A stretch of 17,510 nucleotides of DNA from an uncultured Flavobacteriales bacterium (GTDB lineage Bacteria; Bacteroidota; Bacteroidia; Flavobacteriales_D; Sanyastnellaceae). Each line of letters starts with the position of its first letter. The stretch's first letter is position 1. The translations under genes were made by a program, and so were the position numbers. The stretch lies in contig CALJKR010000065.1 in assembly GCA_937974555.1 (NCBI GenBank), positions 1 through 17,510 of the forward strand, in the 5' to 3' direction. Under the pieces are notes generated by a model that did not search any database, had not been told where the DNA came from, and was given only the letters and a program-made list of their open reading frames with translations. Shown here piece by piece: positions 1-7,236 of this stretch.

Positions 1-189
1 TGCCCATGGAATCGATTTTCAAAACCACATCAAGAGCCCCGTTTCAATTACCATACTCCATTGTTGGATAAGTCATGGGAAGATTGGCAAAATACGACAG
101 AGGAGGAATTTAAAAAGCTCACCAAAGGCAGTCCGCTTTCAAGGGCCAAATGGTCCGGAATGATGAAAAATCTCAGTCTTTTTGATTGA
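1..189 (+). CDS. queG: Epoxyqueuosine reductase, C-terminal fragment (5' end outside window)
   Basis: The first 62 codons read in frame 1 and end at TGA 187-189. The peptide begins CPWNRF, the motif that carries the last cysteine of the second 4Fe-4S cluster in QueG. It continues with a PRF-like segment, an acidic stretch (WEDW, then TEEEFKK) and a tail resembling SPLSRAKWSGMMKNL, which matches the usual QueG C-terminus. QueG is a cobalamin- and iron-sulfur-dependent cytosolic enzyme that reduces epoxyqueuosine to queuosine in tRNA, the last step of queuosine synthesis. The corrinoid-binding part and most cluster cysteines lie upstream of the window and cannot be checked. The family call rests on a short but distinctive segment. 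No terminator-like hairpin is visible between this gene and the next. Confidence 0.8.
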   Translation, partial: CPWNRFSKPHQEPRFNYHTPLLDKSWEDWQNTTEEEFKKLTKGSPLSRAKWSGMMKNLSLFD

Positions 190-203
190 TTCAAAAAGAA
201 ACA

Positions 204-234
204 TTGTTTTTTTAGTGAAACTATTTTACATTTA
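204..234 (+). promoter_or_regulatory. Candidate Bacteroidota promoter for the lipoprotein operon
   Basis: A TTG (204-206) is followed after 20 bases by TACATTTA (227-234), one mismatch from the Bacteroidota -7 element TAnnTTTG. The expected start site lies about 30 bases before the ATG at 272. The region is AT-rich, so chance matches are likely, and the final G of the -7 box is missing. Confidence 0.35.
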
Positions 235-271
235 TAGCGTTAAAGACCCAAAATCTAAGAAAAGAAATCTT

Positions 272-1174
272 ATGAAAAAGAAAATAGTCGGATTGGCAAT
301 GGTAGGACTGGTTGGTTTTGCCGCGGTTCAGTTCACCTCTTGCTCTGGATGTCAGCAAGCCAAAACAGAGCAGCCCAGCATGGATGCCAAGAAAGACTCA
401 ATGGATCAGGCTCGTGTTGAGCAGCTGAAAAAGATTTTCTTCAATATCCCCTCTCCTGTTGAAATGGCCTCTTTGATCAAAGATCAAGGATATACCTACG
501 ATAAAAAAATGTTGAATGCGGTAGAGAATGTCGACAAATACATGGGTGAAGTGCAGCAAGCTGTGAACTTGGGTATCTATGGTGCAGACTTGAGCTATGC
601 GTCGATCTTTGATCAAAAGCAAGAAAGCATGACTTATTTTGCTGCGGCCAAGAAGTTGGCCTCGGCAATGGCGATTGATGGTGGAATCAATGATTCTACG
701 ATCACCAAGTTGGCAGAGTACCAAGACAACAGAGACAGTGTTTTGAAAATTGTTACCGGTGCATATGCAGATTTAAATGGTTACTTGAAGGAGAACAACA
801 GAATTGAAGTTTCTGCATTGGTTATCTCTGGTGGCTGGTTGGAAGCATTGCATCTTTGTTTACAGTACGCTGAAAAACCCAATTCAGATTTGATTCGTCA
901 AAGAATTGGTGAGCAAAAAATGGTATTGGAAAGCCTTTTGAAATACTACGAAAGCTTTGATAACAAGCCAGCCTTGGCTGAAATGAAAGCGGATTTGCTT
1001 GAGATTCAAAAGGAATTGAACAAAGTTGAAATTACCGCCGGAAAAACAACCGTATCCAAAGCCAAAGATGGCGTAATGACCATCGGAAATGGTTCAAAAG
1101 CCACAGTTAAAGACGATACATTGAAAGCATTGAATGTATTGGTGAAAAAGATCAGATCTAAATACGTTGCCTAA
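272..1174 (+). CDS. Conserved helical lipoprotein of unknown function
   Basis: A 300-residue protein. I chose ATG 272 because it directly opens a lipoprotein signal: KKK at residues 2-4, a hydrophobic stretch at 5-19, then a lipobox-like FTSC with the lipidated Cys at 24. The longer reading frame from 182 would put about 30 unsuitable residues in front and overlap queG. After a polar linker (about 25-55) the protein appears almost wholly alpha-helical, with motifs such as NVDKYMG, NLGIYGADLSYA and SGGWLEAL. I recall similar uncharacterised proteins in Bacteroidota but know no function for them. No strongly acidic export signal follows the Cys, so which membrane face it occupies is unclear. 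The next gene starts 11 bases downstream and shares the terminator at 1625-1652, so the two probably form one operon. Confidence 0.85.
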   Translation: MKKKIVGLAMVGLVGFAAVQFTSCSGCQQAKTEQPSMDAKKDSMDQARVEQLKKIFFNIPSPVEMASLIKDQGYTYDKKMLNAVENVDKYMGEVQQAVNLGIYGADLSYASIFDQKQESMTYFAAAKKLASAMAIDGGINDSTITKLAEYQDNRDSVLKIVTGAYADLNGYLKENNRIEVSALVISGGWLEALHLCLQYAEKPNSDLIRQRIGEQKMVLESLLKYYESFDNKPALAEMKADLLEIQKELNKVEITAGKTTVSKAKDGVMTIGNGSKATVKDDTLKALNVLVKKIRSKYVA

Positions 1175-1185
1175 CTTTGAATGAG

Positions 1186-1608
1186 ATGAAGAAATTAATT
1201 GCCTCAATATTTTTATTTGCTTTGGTTACTGTTGGAGCCAATGCACAATGCCGTGCCTTCACAAAGAACCGTGTGTTGCCCAATTTGACAGGGTTTGTTC
1301 AAAATGAGAATTACAATGCTGCGTTGTTCATGGAAGGTGATGAAGCTGAATTGTTGATGACTTTCTATGGTGGTAAAGATTATCGTTTGGTGGTGATGGC
1401 TCACCCTGTTTTACCCGAAGTTGAATTTGAAGTTTTGGATACCAACGATGAGTTGTTGTATACCAACAAAACAGCCAGTAACAAAAATGTATTTGATTTT
1501 AGAATGTCAAGTACACAACAATTGAAAGTGCGTGTTCGTGTTCCAGATTCTAAAGGCACAATGGTTCGTCAAGGATGTGTAACGGTTGTGGCTGGGCACA
1601 AATCATAA
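1186..1608 (+). CDS. Small secreted protein of unknown function
   Basis: A 140-residue protein with a clear signal peptide: KK at 2-3, hydrophobic core about 4-17, and an ANAQ cleavage region ending at residues 20-21. I chose ATG 1186. The alternative in-frame TTG at 1177 only adds NE before the basic start. The mature part looks beta-rich and contains just two cysteines, C22 near the new N-terminus and C131 near the end, which could form a disulfide joining the ends of the domain. Recognisable stretches are EAELLMTFYGGKDYRLVV and SSTQQLKVRVRVP. I recall similar short periplasmic or secreted proteins in Bacteroidota, all without known function. It follows the lipoprotein gene closely and is followed by a strong terminator, so both products may act together in the envelope; that is inference. 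Confidence 0.82.
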   Translation: MKKLIASIFLFALVTVGANAQCRAFTKNRVLPNLTGFVQNENYNAALFMEGDEAELLMTFYGGKDYRLVVMAHPVLPEVEFEVLDTNDELLYTNKTASNKNVFDFRMSSTQQLKVRVRVPDSKGTMVRQGCVTVVAGHKS

Positions 1609-1624
1609 ACAATATTTCTTTAAT

Positions 1625-1652
1625 AAAAAGGGCTCACCAGAGCCCTTTTTTT
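1625..1652. terminator. Bidirectional intrinsic terminator
   Basis: The hairpin GGGCTC-ACCA-GAGCCC (1630-1645) is flanked by five A's upstream and seven T's downstream, so it can terminate both the plus-strand lipoprotein operon and the minus-strand birA gene. The birA stop codon (1651-1653 on the complementary strand) lies at the edge of the T run. Confidence 0.9.
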
Positions 1653-2382
1653 ATTGCCAAATGATTTCGCCTGCCTGGAAATATTCAATTCCTTTTTCGG
1701 TCAGTATCATCAGCCTTCCCCATTGATCGACGCCTTGGACGGTGCCAGCTAAACTTTGATTTTGGACAATAAAATTTCTTTTTTGTTGGTATCCCATGAG
1801 AAGGTGGGTGTACTCCTGCAACCAAGGGCCTGATGGCTGTTTTCCATATTCTTCCAATGCTTTTAGAAGTGAATGATGCAATTGTACCAAAAGCTCATCC
1901 AATGATTGATTAAAATCTTTTTGAACGGCCTTCAATGAAGTCGCTTTGGATGATTCAAACTCGGTTTGATACACATTAATTCCAACTCCGCAGATCAAGG
2001 TAGACGTTTTGTCAGCGTGCATATGGGTTTCAATCAACGTGCCTGAGATTTTGTTTTGATTCACATAGATGTCATTGGGCCATTTAATTTGAACCATTTC
2101 TCCAGGAAGCCAATCGGAGATTGTATTGCGTAAAGCCAATGAAATGGCCTTATTCAAGCAAACCAATTGCTCAAAGTTGGAAGTATTAAAATGAAAGATC
2201 CAGCTGGCAGTTATATTTTGTCCTGCCGCTGTTTTCCAGACATTGGATCTTTGGCCTCTGCCTTGGGTTTGATGCAATGCCGAAATGACAGTTGCATGCG
2301 GTACTTTGCCTTCCAAAATGAGTTTGGCGGCATAGTTGTTCGTTGAATCAACCTCAGACAGTGAAATACGGTTAATTTCCAT
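1651..2382 (-). CDS. birA: Biotin--[acetyl-CoA carboxylase] ligase, monofunctional
   Basis: A 243-residue enzyme that activates biotin as biotinyl-AMP and transfers it to the lysine of biotin carboxyl carrier protein. Visible landmarks are DSTNNYA (residues 12-18), the biotinyl-AMP loop GRGQRSNVW (41-49), KWPND, KISGTLIE and GVGINV, then a small SH3-like C-terminal domain (GTVQG...WGRL). There is no N-terminal helix-turn-helix, so it cannot act as the E. coli-type bio operon repressor. The position equivalent to E. coli Arg118 in the GRGRRG loop is Gln44, and the following glycine is Ser46. I recall Gln as common there in Bacteroidota. The gene stands alone, divergent from rsfS across 66 bases, and shares a bidirectional terminator with the operon to its left. 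Confidence 0.93.
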   Translation of the reverse strand: MEINRISLSEVDSTNNYAAKLILEGKVPHATVISALHQTQGRGQRSNVWKTAAGQNITASWIFHFNTSNFEQLVCLNKAISLALRNTISDWLPGEMVQIKWPNDIYVNQNKISGTLIETHMHADKTSTLICGVGINVYQTEFESSKATSLKAVQKDFNQSLDELLVQLHHSLLKALEEYGKQPSGPWLQEYTHLLMGYQQKRNFIVQNQSLAGTVQGVDQWGRLMILTEKGIEYFQAGEIIWQ

Positions 2383-2425
2383 TATTCAACGAAGATAATC
2401 GTCTTTTAACTTGGGTCTGAAGTTG

Positions 2426-2433
2426 TACATTTG
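2426..2433 (+). promoter_or_regulatory. -7 promoter element of rsfS
   Basis: TACATTTG is a perfect match to the Bacteroidota -7 element TAnnTTTG, placed 15 bases before the rsfS ATG. A matching -33 TTG at the usual distance is not obvious; a TTTT run lies near 2404-2407. A start site about seven bases downstream would give a very short leader of roughly ten bases. Confidence 0.6.
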
Positions 2434-2448
2434 CAGTAATTAAGAAAC

Positions 2449-2820
2449 ATGGCGAAAAAAGTAAAAAAAGCAGGTGACGAACAATTTTTGGATATTGTTG
2501 TTCAAGGCATGCAAGAATTGAAGGCAAAGAATATTGTGATATTGGATTTGCGTAGTATCGAGTCGGCAATGGCAGACTATTTTGTGATTGCATCGGGTAG
2601 CAGTAGTACGCACGTTGAGGCAATTGCCAATTCAGTGGAGAAATTCACCGAAGAACATTTAGATGATTCACCCAGAAGAATTGAAGGGAAGCGAAATGCA
2701 AAGTGGGTGTTGATGGATTATTTTAATACCATTGTGCACGTATTTGACGAAGAAACCCGCGATTTCTATGCACTTGAGCAATTGTGGGGAGATGGTCAAG
2801 CTACTAGAATTGAAGATTAA
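2449..2820 (+). CDS. rsfS: Ribosomal silencing factor RsfS (Iojap/DUF143)
   Basis: A 123-residue protein of normal family length. RsfS binds ribosomal protein L14 (uL14) on the large subunit and blocks subunit joining, lowering translation during starvation or stationary phase. The sequence shows the Iojap core: KNIVILDLRSIESAMADYFVIASG, then VEKF, the WVLMDYFNTIVHVF strand region and a terminal YALEQLWGD motif, all strongly conserved in the family. It is the first gene of a probable operon with ftsH (11-base gap) and then cdsA and psd. A near-perfect -7 promoter element precedes it. Linkage of rsfS and ftsH is common in Bacteroidota. Confidence 0.95.
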   Translation: MAKKVKKAGDEQFLDIVVQGMQELKAKNIVILDLRSIESAMADYFVIASGSSSTHVEAIANSVEKFTEEHLDDSPRRIEGKRNAKWVLMDYFNTIVHVFDEETRDFYALEQLWGDGQATRIED

Positions 2821-2831
2821 TATTGATATAA

Positions 2832-4820
2832 ATGTCAAACGAAGGAAATAAGCAAGGCAAGCCAAAAATGCCAGATGCCCCCAAGAACATGAATTTCTAT
2901 TGGATTTACGGTGTTATTGCCGTGATCTTGATAGGGATGATGTTTTTCAATGGCTCCAGTGATGGAAAGGAAACTGACTTCACTCGTTTCAAGCAATTTT
3001 CAGAGAGCCACTTGATAGAGAAGGTGGAATACGATGGAGGTACAGCGTTGATTTATCTGAATCAAGCTGGAAAAGATTCTTTGAAAAATGAACTGGGCAA
3101 CGCCGGTGGCATGAAGGGGTTTACCCGCAGTGCGGAGTATTGGTTCAACATACCCCCTGGAGAAGAATTTGTAAAGGAGATTCAGCAGTCAGGAGAAAAG
3201 AATGGATTCATGGTTCGATATCAACCACCCAATGAAACCGCGCAAGGTTTAATCTGGTGGATTGTAATGTTGGGCGTTATGATTGTGGGATGGATTTTCA
3301 TCATGCGACGCATGGGTGGTGGTGCTGGCGGCGGCGGCGGTCAGATTTTTAATATTGGAAAATCCAAGGCTACATTATTTGAAAAAGGAAAAGGTACGCA
3401 GGTTACCTTCAATGATGTTGCAGGATTAGAGGGAGCCAAGGAAGAGGTACAAGAGATTGTAGACTTTTTAAAGAATCCCAAGAAGTACACGGAATTGGGC
3501 GCAAAAATTCCAAAGGGTGCTTTGTTGGTAGGACCTCCAGGTACAGGAAAAACTTTATTGGCCAAGGCGGTTGCCGGCGAAGCTCAAGTTCCATTTTTTA
3601 GTTTGTCAGGTTCTGATTTTGTAGAGATGTTTGTGGGTGTTGGTGCCAGCAGGGTAAGGGATTTATTCCGTCAGGCCAAGGAAAAAGCCCCAGCCATTAT
3701 TTTCATCGACGAGATTGATGCCATTGGAAGAGCCAGAAGTAAGAACTTGAATTTTGGAAGCAACGATGAGCGTGAAAATACCTTGAATCAATTGTTGACG
3801 GAGATGGATGGTTTTGGCACCAATTCAGGTGTAATCATCTTGGCAGCCACCAACAGAGCGGATATTCTTGATAAAGCATTGTTGCGTGCAGGACGATTTG
3901 ATCGTCAGATTTATGTGGACATGCCGGATATCAAAGAGCGTGTCCAGATCTTCAATGTTCACTTGGAAAAAGTAAAAAAGGACGATACGATTGATGTCGA
4001 TTTCATGGCGCGTCAAACACCTGGATTCAGTGGTGCGGATATCGCCAATGTGTGTAATGAGGCGGCATTGATAGCTGCTCGTAAAGGACATGCCGCAGTG
4101 GGAAGACAAGATTTCTTGGATGCAGTAGACAGAATCATCGGCGGATTGGAGAAAAAGAATAGGATTATCACAGTAGAGGAGAAAAGAACAATCGCATACC
4201 ATGAAAGTGGCCACGCCATTGTAAGTTGGTTGTTGCGATATGCTTCCCCTTTGGTTAAAGTAACCATCGTGCCACGTGGAAGGTCTTTGGGCGCGGCTTG
4301 GTATCTTCCAGAAGAACGTCAAATAACAACCACTGAGCAGATATTAGACGACATGTGCGCAGCCTTGGGTGGTCGCGCAGCAGAGGAAGTGGCATTTGGG
4401 AAAATCTCTACGGGTGCGCTTTCTGACCTAGAAAAAGTAACCAAGCAAGCCTATGCCATGGTTACGATTTATGGGTTGAATGAGAAAATTGGAAACCGCA
4501 GCTATTATGATAGCTCAGGAGATTCTCAATTCCAAAAACCCTATTCTGATGAGACGGCCAGAATCATAGATGAGGAGACAAGCAAGATAATCGAAGCGGC
4601 TTATGTAAAAGCCAAAGAGTTGCTTTCAACACATCGTGATCAATTGGATCGATTGGCGGAAAAATTATTGGAGAAAGAAGTGATTTTCAAAGATGATTTG
4701 GAAGCGGTCTTGGGTGCTCGTCCTTGGGGTGAAGAAGCCAAAGTTGAATCGGCTCCACCGGCGTTGGAAAATCCCGCTGAAGAGGCAGATTCAAATGTGG
4801 AGGGAGGAGTCAATGAGTAA
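2832..4820 (+). CDS. ftsH: ATP-dependent zinc metalloprotease FtsH
   Basis: A 662-residue, membrane-anchored AAA+ protease that extracts and degrades misassembled membrane proteins and some soluble regulators. TM1 is about residues 22-39 and TM2 about 139-158, with an extracytoplasmic domain between them. A glycine-rich hinge (GGGAGGGGG) leads into the cytoplasmic part. Walker A is GPPGTGKT (234-241), Walker B IIFIDE (289-294), and the second region of homology TNRADILDKALLRAGRFDR. The zinc site is HESGH (457-461), with a probable third ligand Asp532 in SDLEKVTKQA. The tail (about 635-662) is acidic, low in complexity and probably disordered. The stop codon overlaps the start of cdsA by 8 bases, suggesting translational coupling. 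All catalytic residues look intact. Confidence 0.97.
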   Translation: MSNEGNKQGKPKMPDAPKNMNFYWIYGVIAVILIGMMFFNGSSDGKETDFTRFKQFSESHLIEKVEYDGGTALIYLNQAGKDSLKNELGNAGGMKGFTRSAEYWFNIPPGEEFVKEIQQSGEKNGFMVRYQPPNETAQGLIWWIVMLGVMIVGWIFIMRRMGGGAGGGGGQIFNIGKSKATLFEKGKGTQVTFNDVAGLEGAKEEVQEIVDFLKNPKKYTELGAKIPKGALLVGPPGTGKTLLAKAVAGEAQVPFFSLSGSDFVEMFVGVGASRVRDLFRQAKEKAPAIIFIDEIDAIGRARSKNLNFGSNDERENTLNQLLTEMDGFGTNSGVIILAATNRADILDKALLRAGRFDRQIYVDMPDIKERVQIFNVHLEKVKKDDTIDVDFMARQTPGFSGADIANVCNEAALIAARKGHAAVGRQDFLDAVDRIIGGLEKKNRIITVEEKRTIAYHESGHAIVSWLLRYASPLVKVTIVPRGRSLGAAWYLPEERQITTTEQILDDMCAALGGRAAEEVAFGKISTGALSDLEKVTKQAYAMVTIYGLNEKIGNRSYYDSSGDSQFQKPYSDETARIIDEETSKIIEAAYVKAKELLSTHRDQLDRLAEKLLEKEVIFKDDLEAVLGARPWGEEAKVESAPPALENPAEEADSNVEGGVNE

Positions 4821-5640
4821 TTTGGCCCTTCGATCGATCACAGGGTTGGTATTTGCTTCAGCCATGATTGGTGCCTTTTGGTGGGGACCAACGGCGACGG
4901 CAATTCTTTTTTTGCTCTGGACTTTTGTCGGATCTCATGAGTTTTATCAATTAACGGGCGCTTCTGCCCATCGGGCTTGGTGGGGAATCATTTTGGGCGT
5001 TGGTTTTTATATCTATTTCTTTTTAATTGGATCTGATGTATTGCAATTTCAACACCTGGTATATCTACTGCCGGTGTTGGTTATTTTAATCAGTTCAGAA
5101 TTGGTTGTCCTTCGTCCCCATTTTGCCATGGATTTTGCCCGTGTGCTCATGGGTTGGGTATATGTCGCTTTGCCCATGTCTTTGGTGAGCTCTTATGCCT
5201 TTATTCCAGGCGAATACTCCTTTTGGTTACCCATGTCTTTTTTTGCTTTGCTTTGGGTCAATGATAGCGGGGCCTATGCAGTAGGACGCGCGATTGGTAA
5301 AACGAAGCTCTTTGAAAAAGTATCACCCAAAAAGACCTGGGAGGGATTTATTGGAGGATTATTGGCCACTGTATTGTGTGCTGTCTTGTTTTCTAGAATA
5401 GAATCGGTTCAAAACGAATTGGTATTGATGACAACAACACATTGGATTGCTTTGGCCATGGTTGTATCTATTTTTGGAACTTTGGGTGATTTGGTAGAAT
5501 CTCATCTTAAGCGCACAGCCAATGTGAAAGATTCTGGTGTTTTGATTCCAGGTCATGGAGGAGTTTTGGATCGATTTGATGGGTATTTATTGGCCATGCC
5601 AATGGCTTACACTTTTGTTTATATAATTTATCATTTATGA
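4813..5640 (+). CDS. cdsA: Phosphatidate cytidylyltransferase
   Basis: A 275-residue polytopic inner-membrane enzyme that converts phosphatidic acid and CTP to CDP-diacylglycerol, the branch point of phospholipid synthesis. I chose ATG 4813 (MSNLALR) over the longer frame from 4693, because a purine-rich GGAGGGAGGAG precedes it and the upstream extension is only ftsH sequence read out of frame. Much of the N-terminal two thirds is hydrophobic and consistent with several membrane helices. The CDP-alcohol cytidylyltransferase signature is complete at about 230-256: SHLKR, then KDSG, then PGHGGVLDRFD. It overlaps ftsH by 8 bases and psd by 4 (ATGA), so the three are probably translated in a coupled way. 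Confidence 0.95.
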   Translation: MSNLALRSITGLVFASAMIGAFWWGPTATAILFLLWTFVGSHEFYQLTGASAHRAWWGIILGVGFYIYFFLIGSDVLQFQHLVYLLPVLVILISSELVVLRPHFAMDFARVLMGWVYVALPMSLVSSYAFIPGEYSFWLPMSFFALLWVNDSGAYAVGRAIGKTKLFEKVSPKKTWEGFIGGLLATVLCAVLFSRIESVQNELVLMTTTHWIALAMVVSIFGTLGDLVESHLKRTANVKDSGVLIPGHGGVLDRFDGYLLAMPMAYTFVYIIYHL

Positions 5641-6293
5641 CAATTCACAAAGAAGGAAGATCATGGGTTTTAATTTCCACTGTAATTTTGGGACTGACCA
5701 TTACGTATTTCAATGCAACATCATCTGAATGGTTTTGGTTGAAATTGCTTTTATTGGCTACAGTTGCTTTTTTCTGGTTGGCCTTTGTTCAATTTTTTAG
5801 ATTACCCAAAAGAGTCAATCGCGCGGAGCGCAATGAATTGGTTGCTCCATGTGATGGAAAAGTGGTGGTTATTGAGGAAGTAGAAGAACCTGAATATTTC
5901 AAAGACAAGCGCATTCAAGTTTCAATTTTCATGTCTCCGATTAATGTTCACGCCAACTGGACACCCTGCGGAGGAGAAGTAAGTTATGTAAAGTATCATC
6001 CAGGTAAGTATTTGGTGGCTTGGCATCCCAAAAGTTCTACAGAGAACGAGCGATCTACTGTTGTGGTCAAAGCCGAAAATGGAAAGGAGGTATTGTTCAG
6101 ACAAATTGCGGGAGCCCTGGCCAGAAGGATTTGTTATTATGTGAAGCCGGGTCAAAACATTGAGCAAGGAAGTGAATTTGGCTTCATTAAATTTGGTAGT
6201 CGGGTGGATTTGTATTTTCCGTTGGGTACCAAAATTCATTGTAAGATTGGAGATAAAACCACGGGCAATGAGACAGTAATTGCGGAATGGTAA
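5637..6293 (+). CDS. psd: Phosphatidylserine decarboxylase, short archaeal-like type
   Basis: A 218-residue proenzyme. It self-cleaves at a Gly-Ser bond to form a pyruvoyl group, then decarboxylates phosphatidylserine to phosphatidylethanolamine. Two hydrophobic segments lie near the N-terminus (about 10-26 and 35-53), anchoring it to the inner membrane. Conserved stretches include APCDGKVV, IFMSPINVHANW and the cleavage motif KFGSRVDLYFP, with Ser188 the expected pyruvoyl precursor. The length and FGS motif fit the short form rather than the longer LGST form of E. coli. The start ATG overlaps the cdsA stop by 4 bases. The phosphatidylserine synthase that should supply its substrate is not in this window. 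A strong terminator follows directly. Confidence 0.93.
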   Translation: MTIHKEGRSWVLISTVILGLTITYFNATSSEWFWLKLLLLATVAFFWLAFVQFFRLPKRVNRAERNELVAPCDGKVVVIEEVEEPEYFKDKRIQVSIFMSPINVHANWTPCGGEVSYVKYHPGKYLVAWHPKSSTENERSTVVVKAENGKEVLFRQIAGALARRICYYVKPGQNIEQGSEFGFIKFGSRVDLYFPLGTKIHCKIGDKTTGNETVIAEW

Positions 6294-6305
6294 TTACGAA
6301 GAAAT

Positions 6306-6336
6306 AAAAAAGGGAGGTCTTGACCTCCCTTTTTTT
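6306..6336. terminator. Bidirectional intrinsic terminator
   Basis: The stem GGGAGGTC (6312-6319) and GACCTCCC (6322-6329), with TT between, is flanked by six A's and seven T's. It ends the rsfS-ftsH-cdsA-psd unit on the plus strand. It also lies just past the stop of the universal stress gene on the minus strand. Confidence 0.9.
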
Positions 6337-6351
6337 ATTGATTTCAAATGC

Positions 6352-7179
6352 TTATTTGATGAACTCCGCATCCTTGATGGTTGTGCTTACGGCGTTAACG
6401 CAAAGCACGGGGATTTGAGCGTCATTGTTGATTACATGTTGTTCCTCTGATGAACTGAACATGCCCATAAATCCACTGTCGTGAGAGTTTACGATACAAA
6501 TCAAATCGGCCTCGATGGCGGCAGAATATTTAATCATGGATTTAACGAAACCATCGCTTTTGGCATCTGTTACTTCCACTTCATAGTCAATTCCGCGACC
6601 CTCTAAATACTCAGCAGCAAACTTGATATTTCTTTCCAATTGATTTCTCAAAAATTCATCCGTTTCGTTGGGAGATACCAAGAACACTTTTGAATTGAAA
6701 TATTTGGCCATATTACCTACAGAGGTTAATTTCTGTTTGGTCTCTTTGTGAAGATCCATGGGCACTACCAATTTGTGATAACCATGTGGTCTGATGGTTC
6801 TTTCTTGGGTTACAATGAAAGGCACCAAAGATTCTGTGACAATCTTCAAGGCGCGACTTCCTGTTAGAAATTGCATGCCTCGGATACCATGGGTTCCCAT
6901 GATAATTAAATCAGCTTCCATTTCTGAAGAAACCTTGTCGATGTCTTCAAAAATGTTTCCAATGCGCACGATGGTTTCAATGGTTTCGTTTTTTTCTGTT
7001 CGAACCCATTCTTTCAAAGCTTGCATTTTTTGCTTGGCTTCTGCAACTTGAAATTTATTGTCGATGATATGCGTTACGTAGACAGTTGCTTTGATGGTTT
7101 TCCCCATCACCAATGCGTGCTCCAACGCCACTTCACTTACACGAGTGAAATCATATGGGGTAATGATCTTTTTTTCCAT
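6352..7179 (-). CDS. Tandem-domain universal stress protein
   Basis: A 275-residue protein made of two UspA-like domains, about 1-137 and 138-275. The first has the typical start KKIITPYDFTRVSEVALEHA and the nucleotide-binding region MGTHGIRGMQFLTGS. The gap between the conserved glycines there is eight residues rather than the usual nine. The second domain keeps the fold pattern (KLVVPMDLHKETKQ, DLICIVNSHDSG) but has no GxxG...GS motif, so it probably does not bind ATP in the usual way. Proteins of this class are cytosolic and rise during stress or growth arrest; the exact role is unknown. It lies 49 bases downstream of the esterase gene, but has its own -7 element and an upstream palindrome, suggesting separate control. 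Confidence 0.88.
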   Translation of the reverse strand: MEKKIITPYDFTRVSEVALEHALVMGKTIKATVYVTHIIDNKFQVAEAKQKMQALKEWVRTEKNETIETIVRIGNIFEDIDKVSSEMEADLIIMGTHGIRGMQFLTGSRALKIVTESLVPFIVTQERTIRPHGYHKLVVPMDLHKETKQKLTSVGNMAKYFNSKVFLVSPNETDEFLRNQLERNIKFAAEYLEGRGIDYEVEVTDAKSDGFVKSMIKYSAAIEADLICIVNSHDSGFMGMFSSSEEQHVINNDAQIPVLCVNAVSTTIKDAEFIK

Positions 7180-7194
7180 AACCTAAAGTTTCAT

Positions 7195-7202
7195 CAAAAA
7201 TA
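7195..7202 (-). promoter_or_regulatory. -7 promoter element of the universal stress gene
   Basis: Read on the minus strand, this is TATTTTTG, a perfect match to TAnnTTTG, ending 15 bases before the ATG at 7179. No TTG is found at the usual -33 spacing. That would fit a promoter that needs an activator, and a palindrome lies in the right place for one (7225-7236). Confidence 0.5.
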
Positions 7203-7224
7203 CATTGAAATGCGTTAGGATGTA

Positions 7225-7236
7225 TGACCTAGGTCA
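7225..7236. promoter_or_regulatory. Perfect 12-bp palindrome, possible Crp/Fnr-type operator
   Basis: TGACCTAGGTCA is a perfect inverted repeat. With the adjoining base on the minus strand it reads TTGAC-CTAG-GTCAT, close to the TTGAN-N4-NTCAA layout of Crp/Fnr-family sites. Its centre is about 28-35 bases upstream of the -7 box at 7195-7202. If transcription starts about six bases past that box, the centre falls near -41.5, the classic class II activator position. It also contains the stop codon of the esterase gene (7229-7231). The regulator is not identified. Confidence 0.4.

Noticed and set aside
182..271. Upstream extension of the lipoprotein frame
   Set aside because: It overlaps the queG end and would bury the lipoprotein signal peptide inside the protein.
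3825..4322. 165-codon open frame on the minus strand inside ftsH
   Set aside because: It lies wholly opposite the conserved AAA and protease core and shows no recognisable family; a coding shadow.
4693..4812. Upstream extension of the cdsA frame
   Set aside because: It is ftsH coding sequence in another frame, basic and polar, with a better start and ribosome-binding site at 4813.
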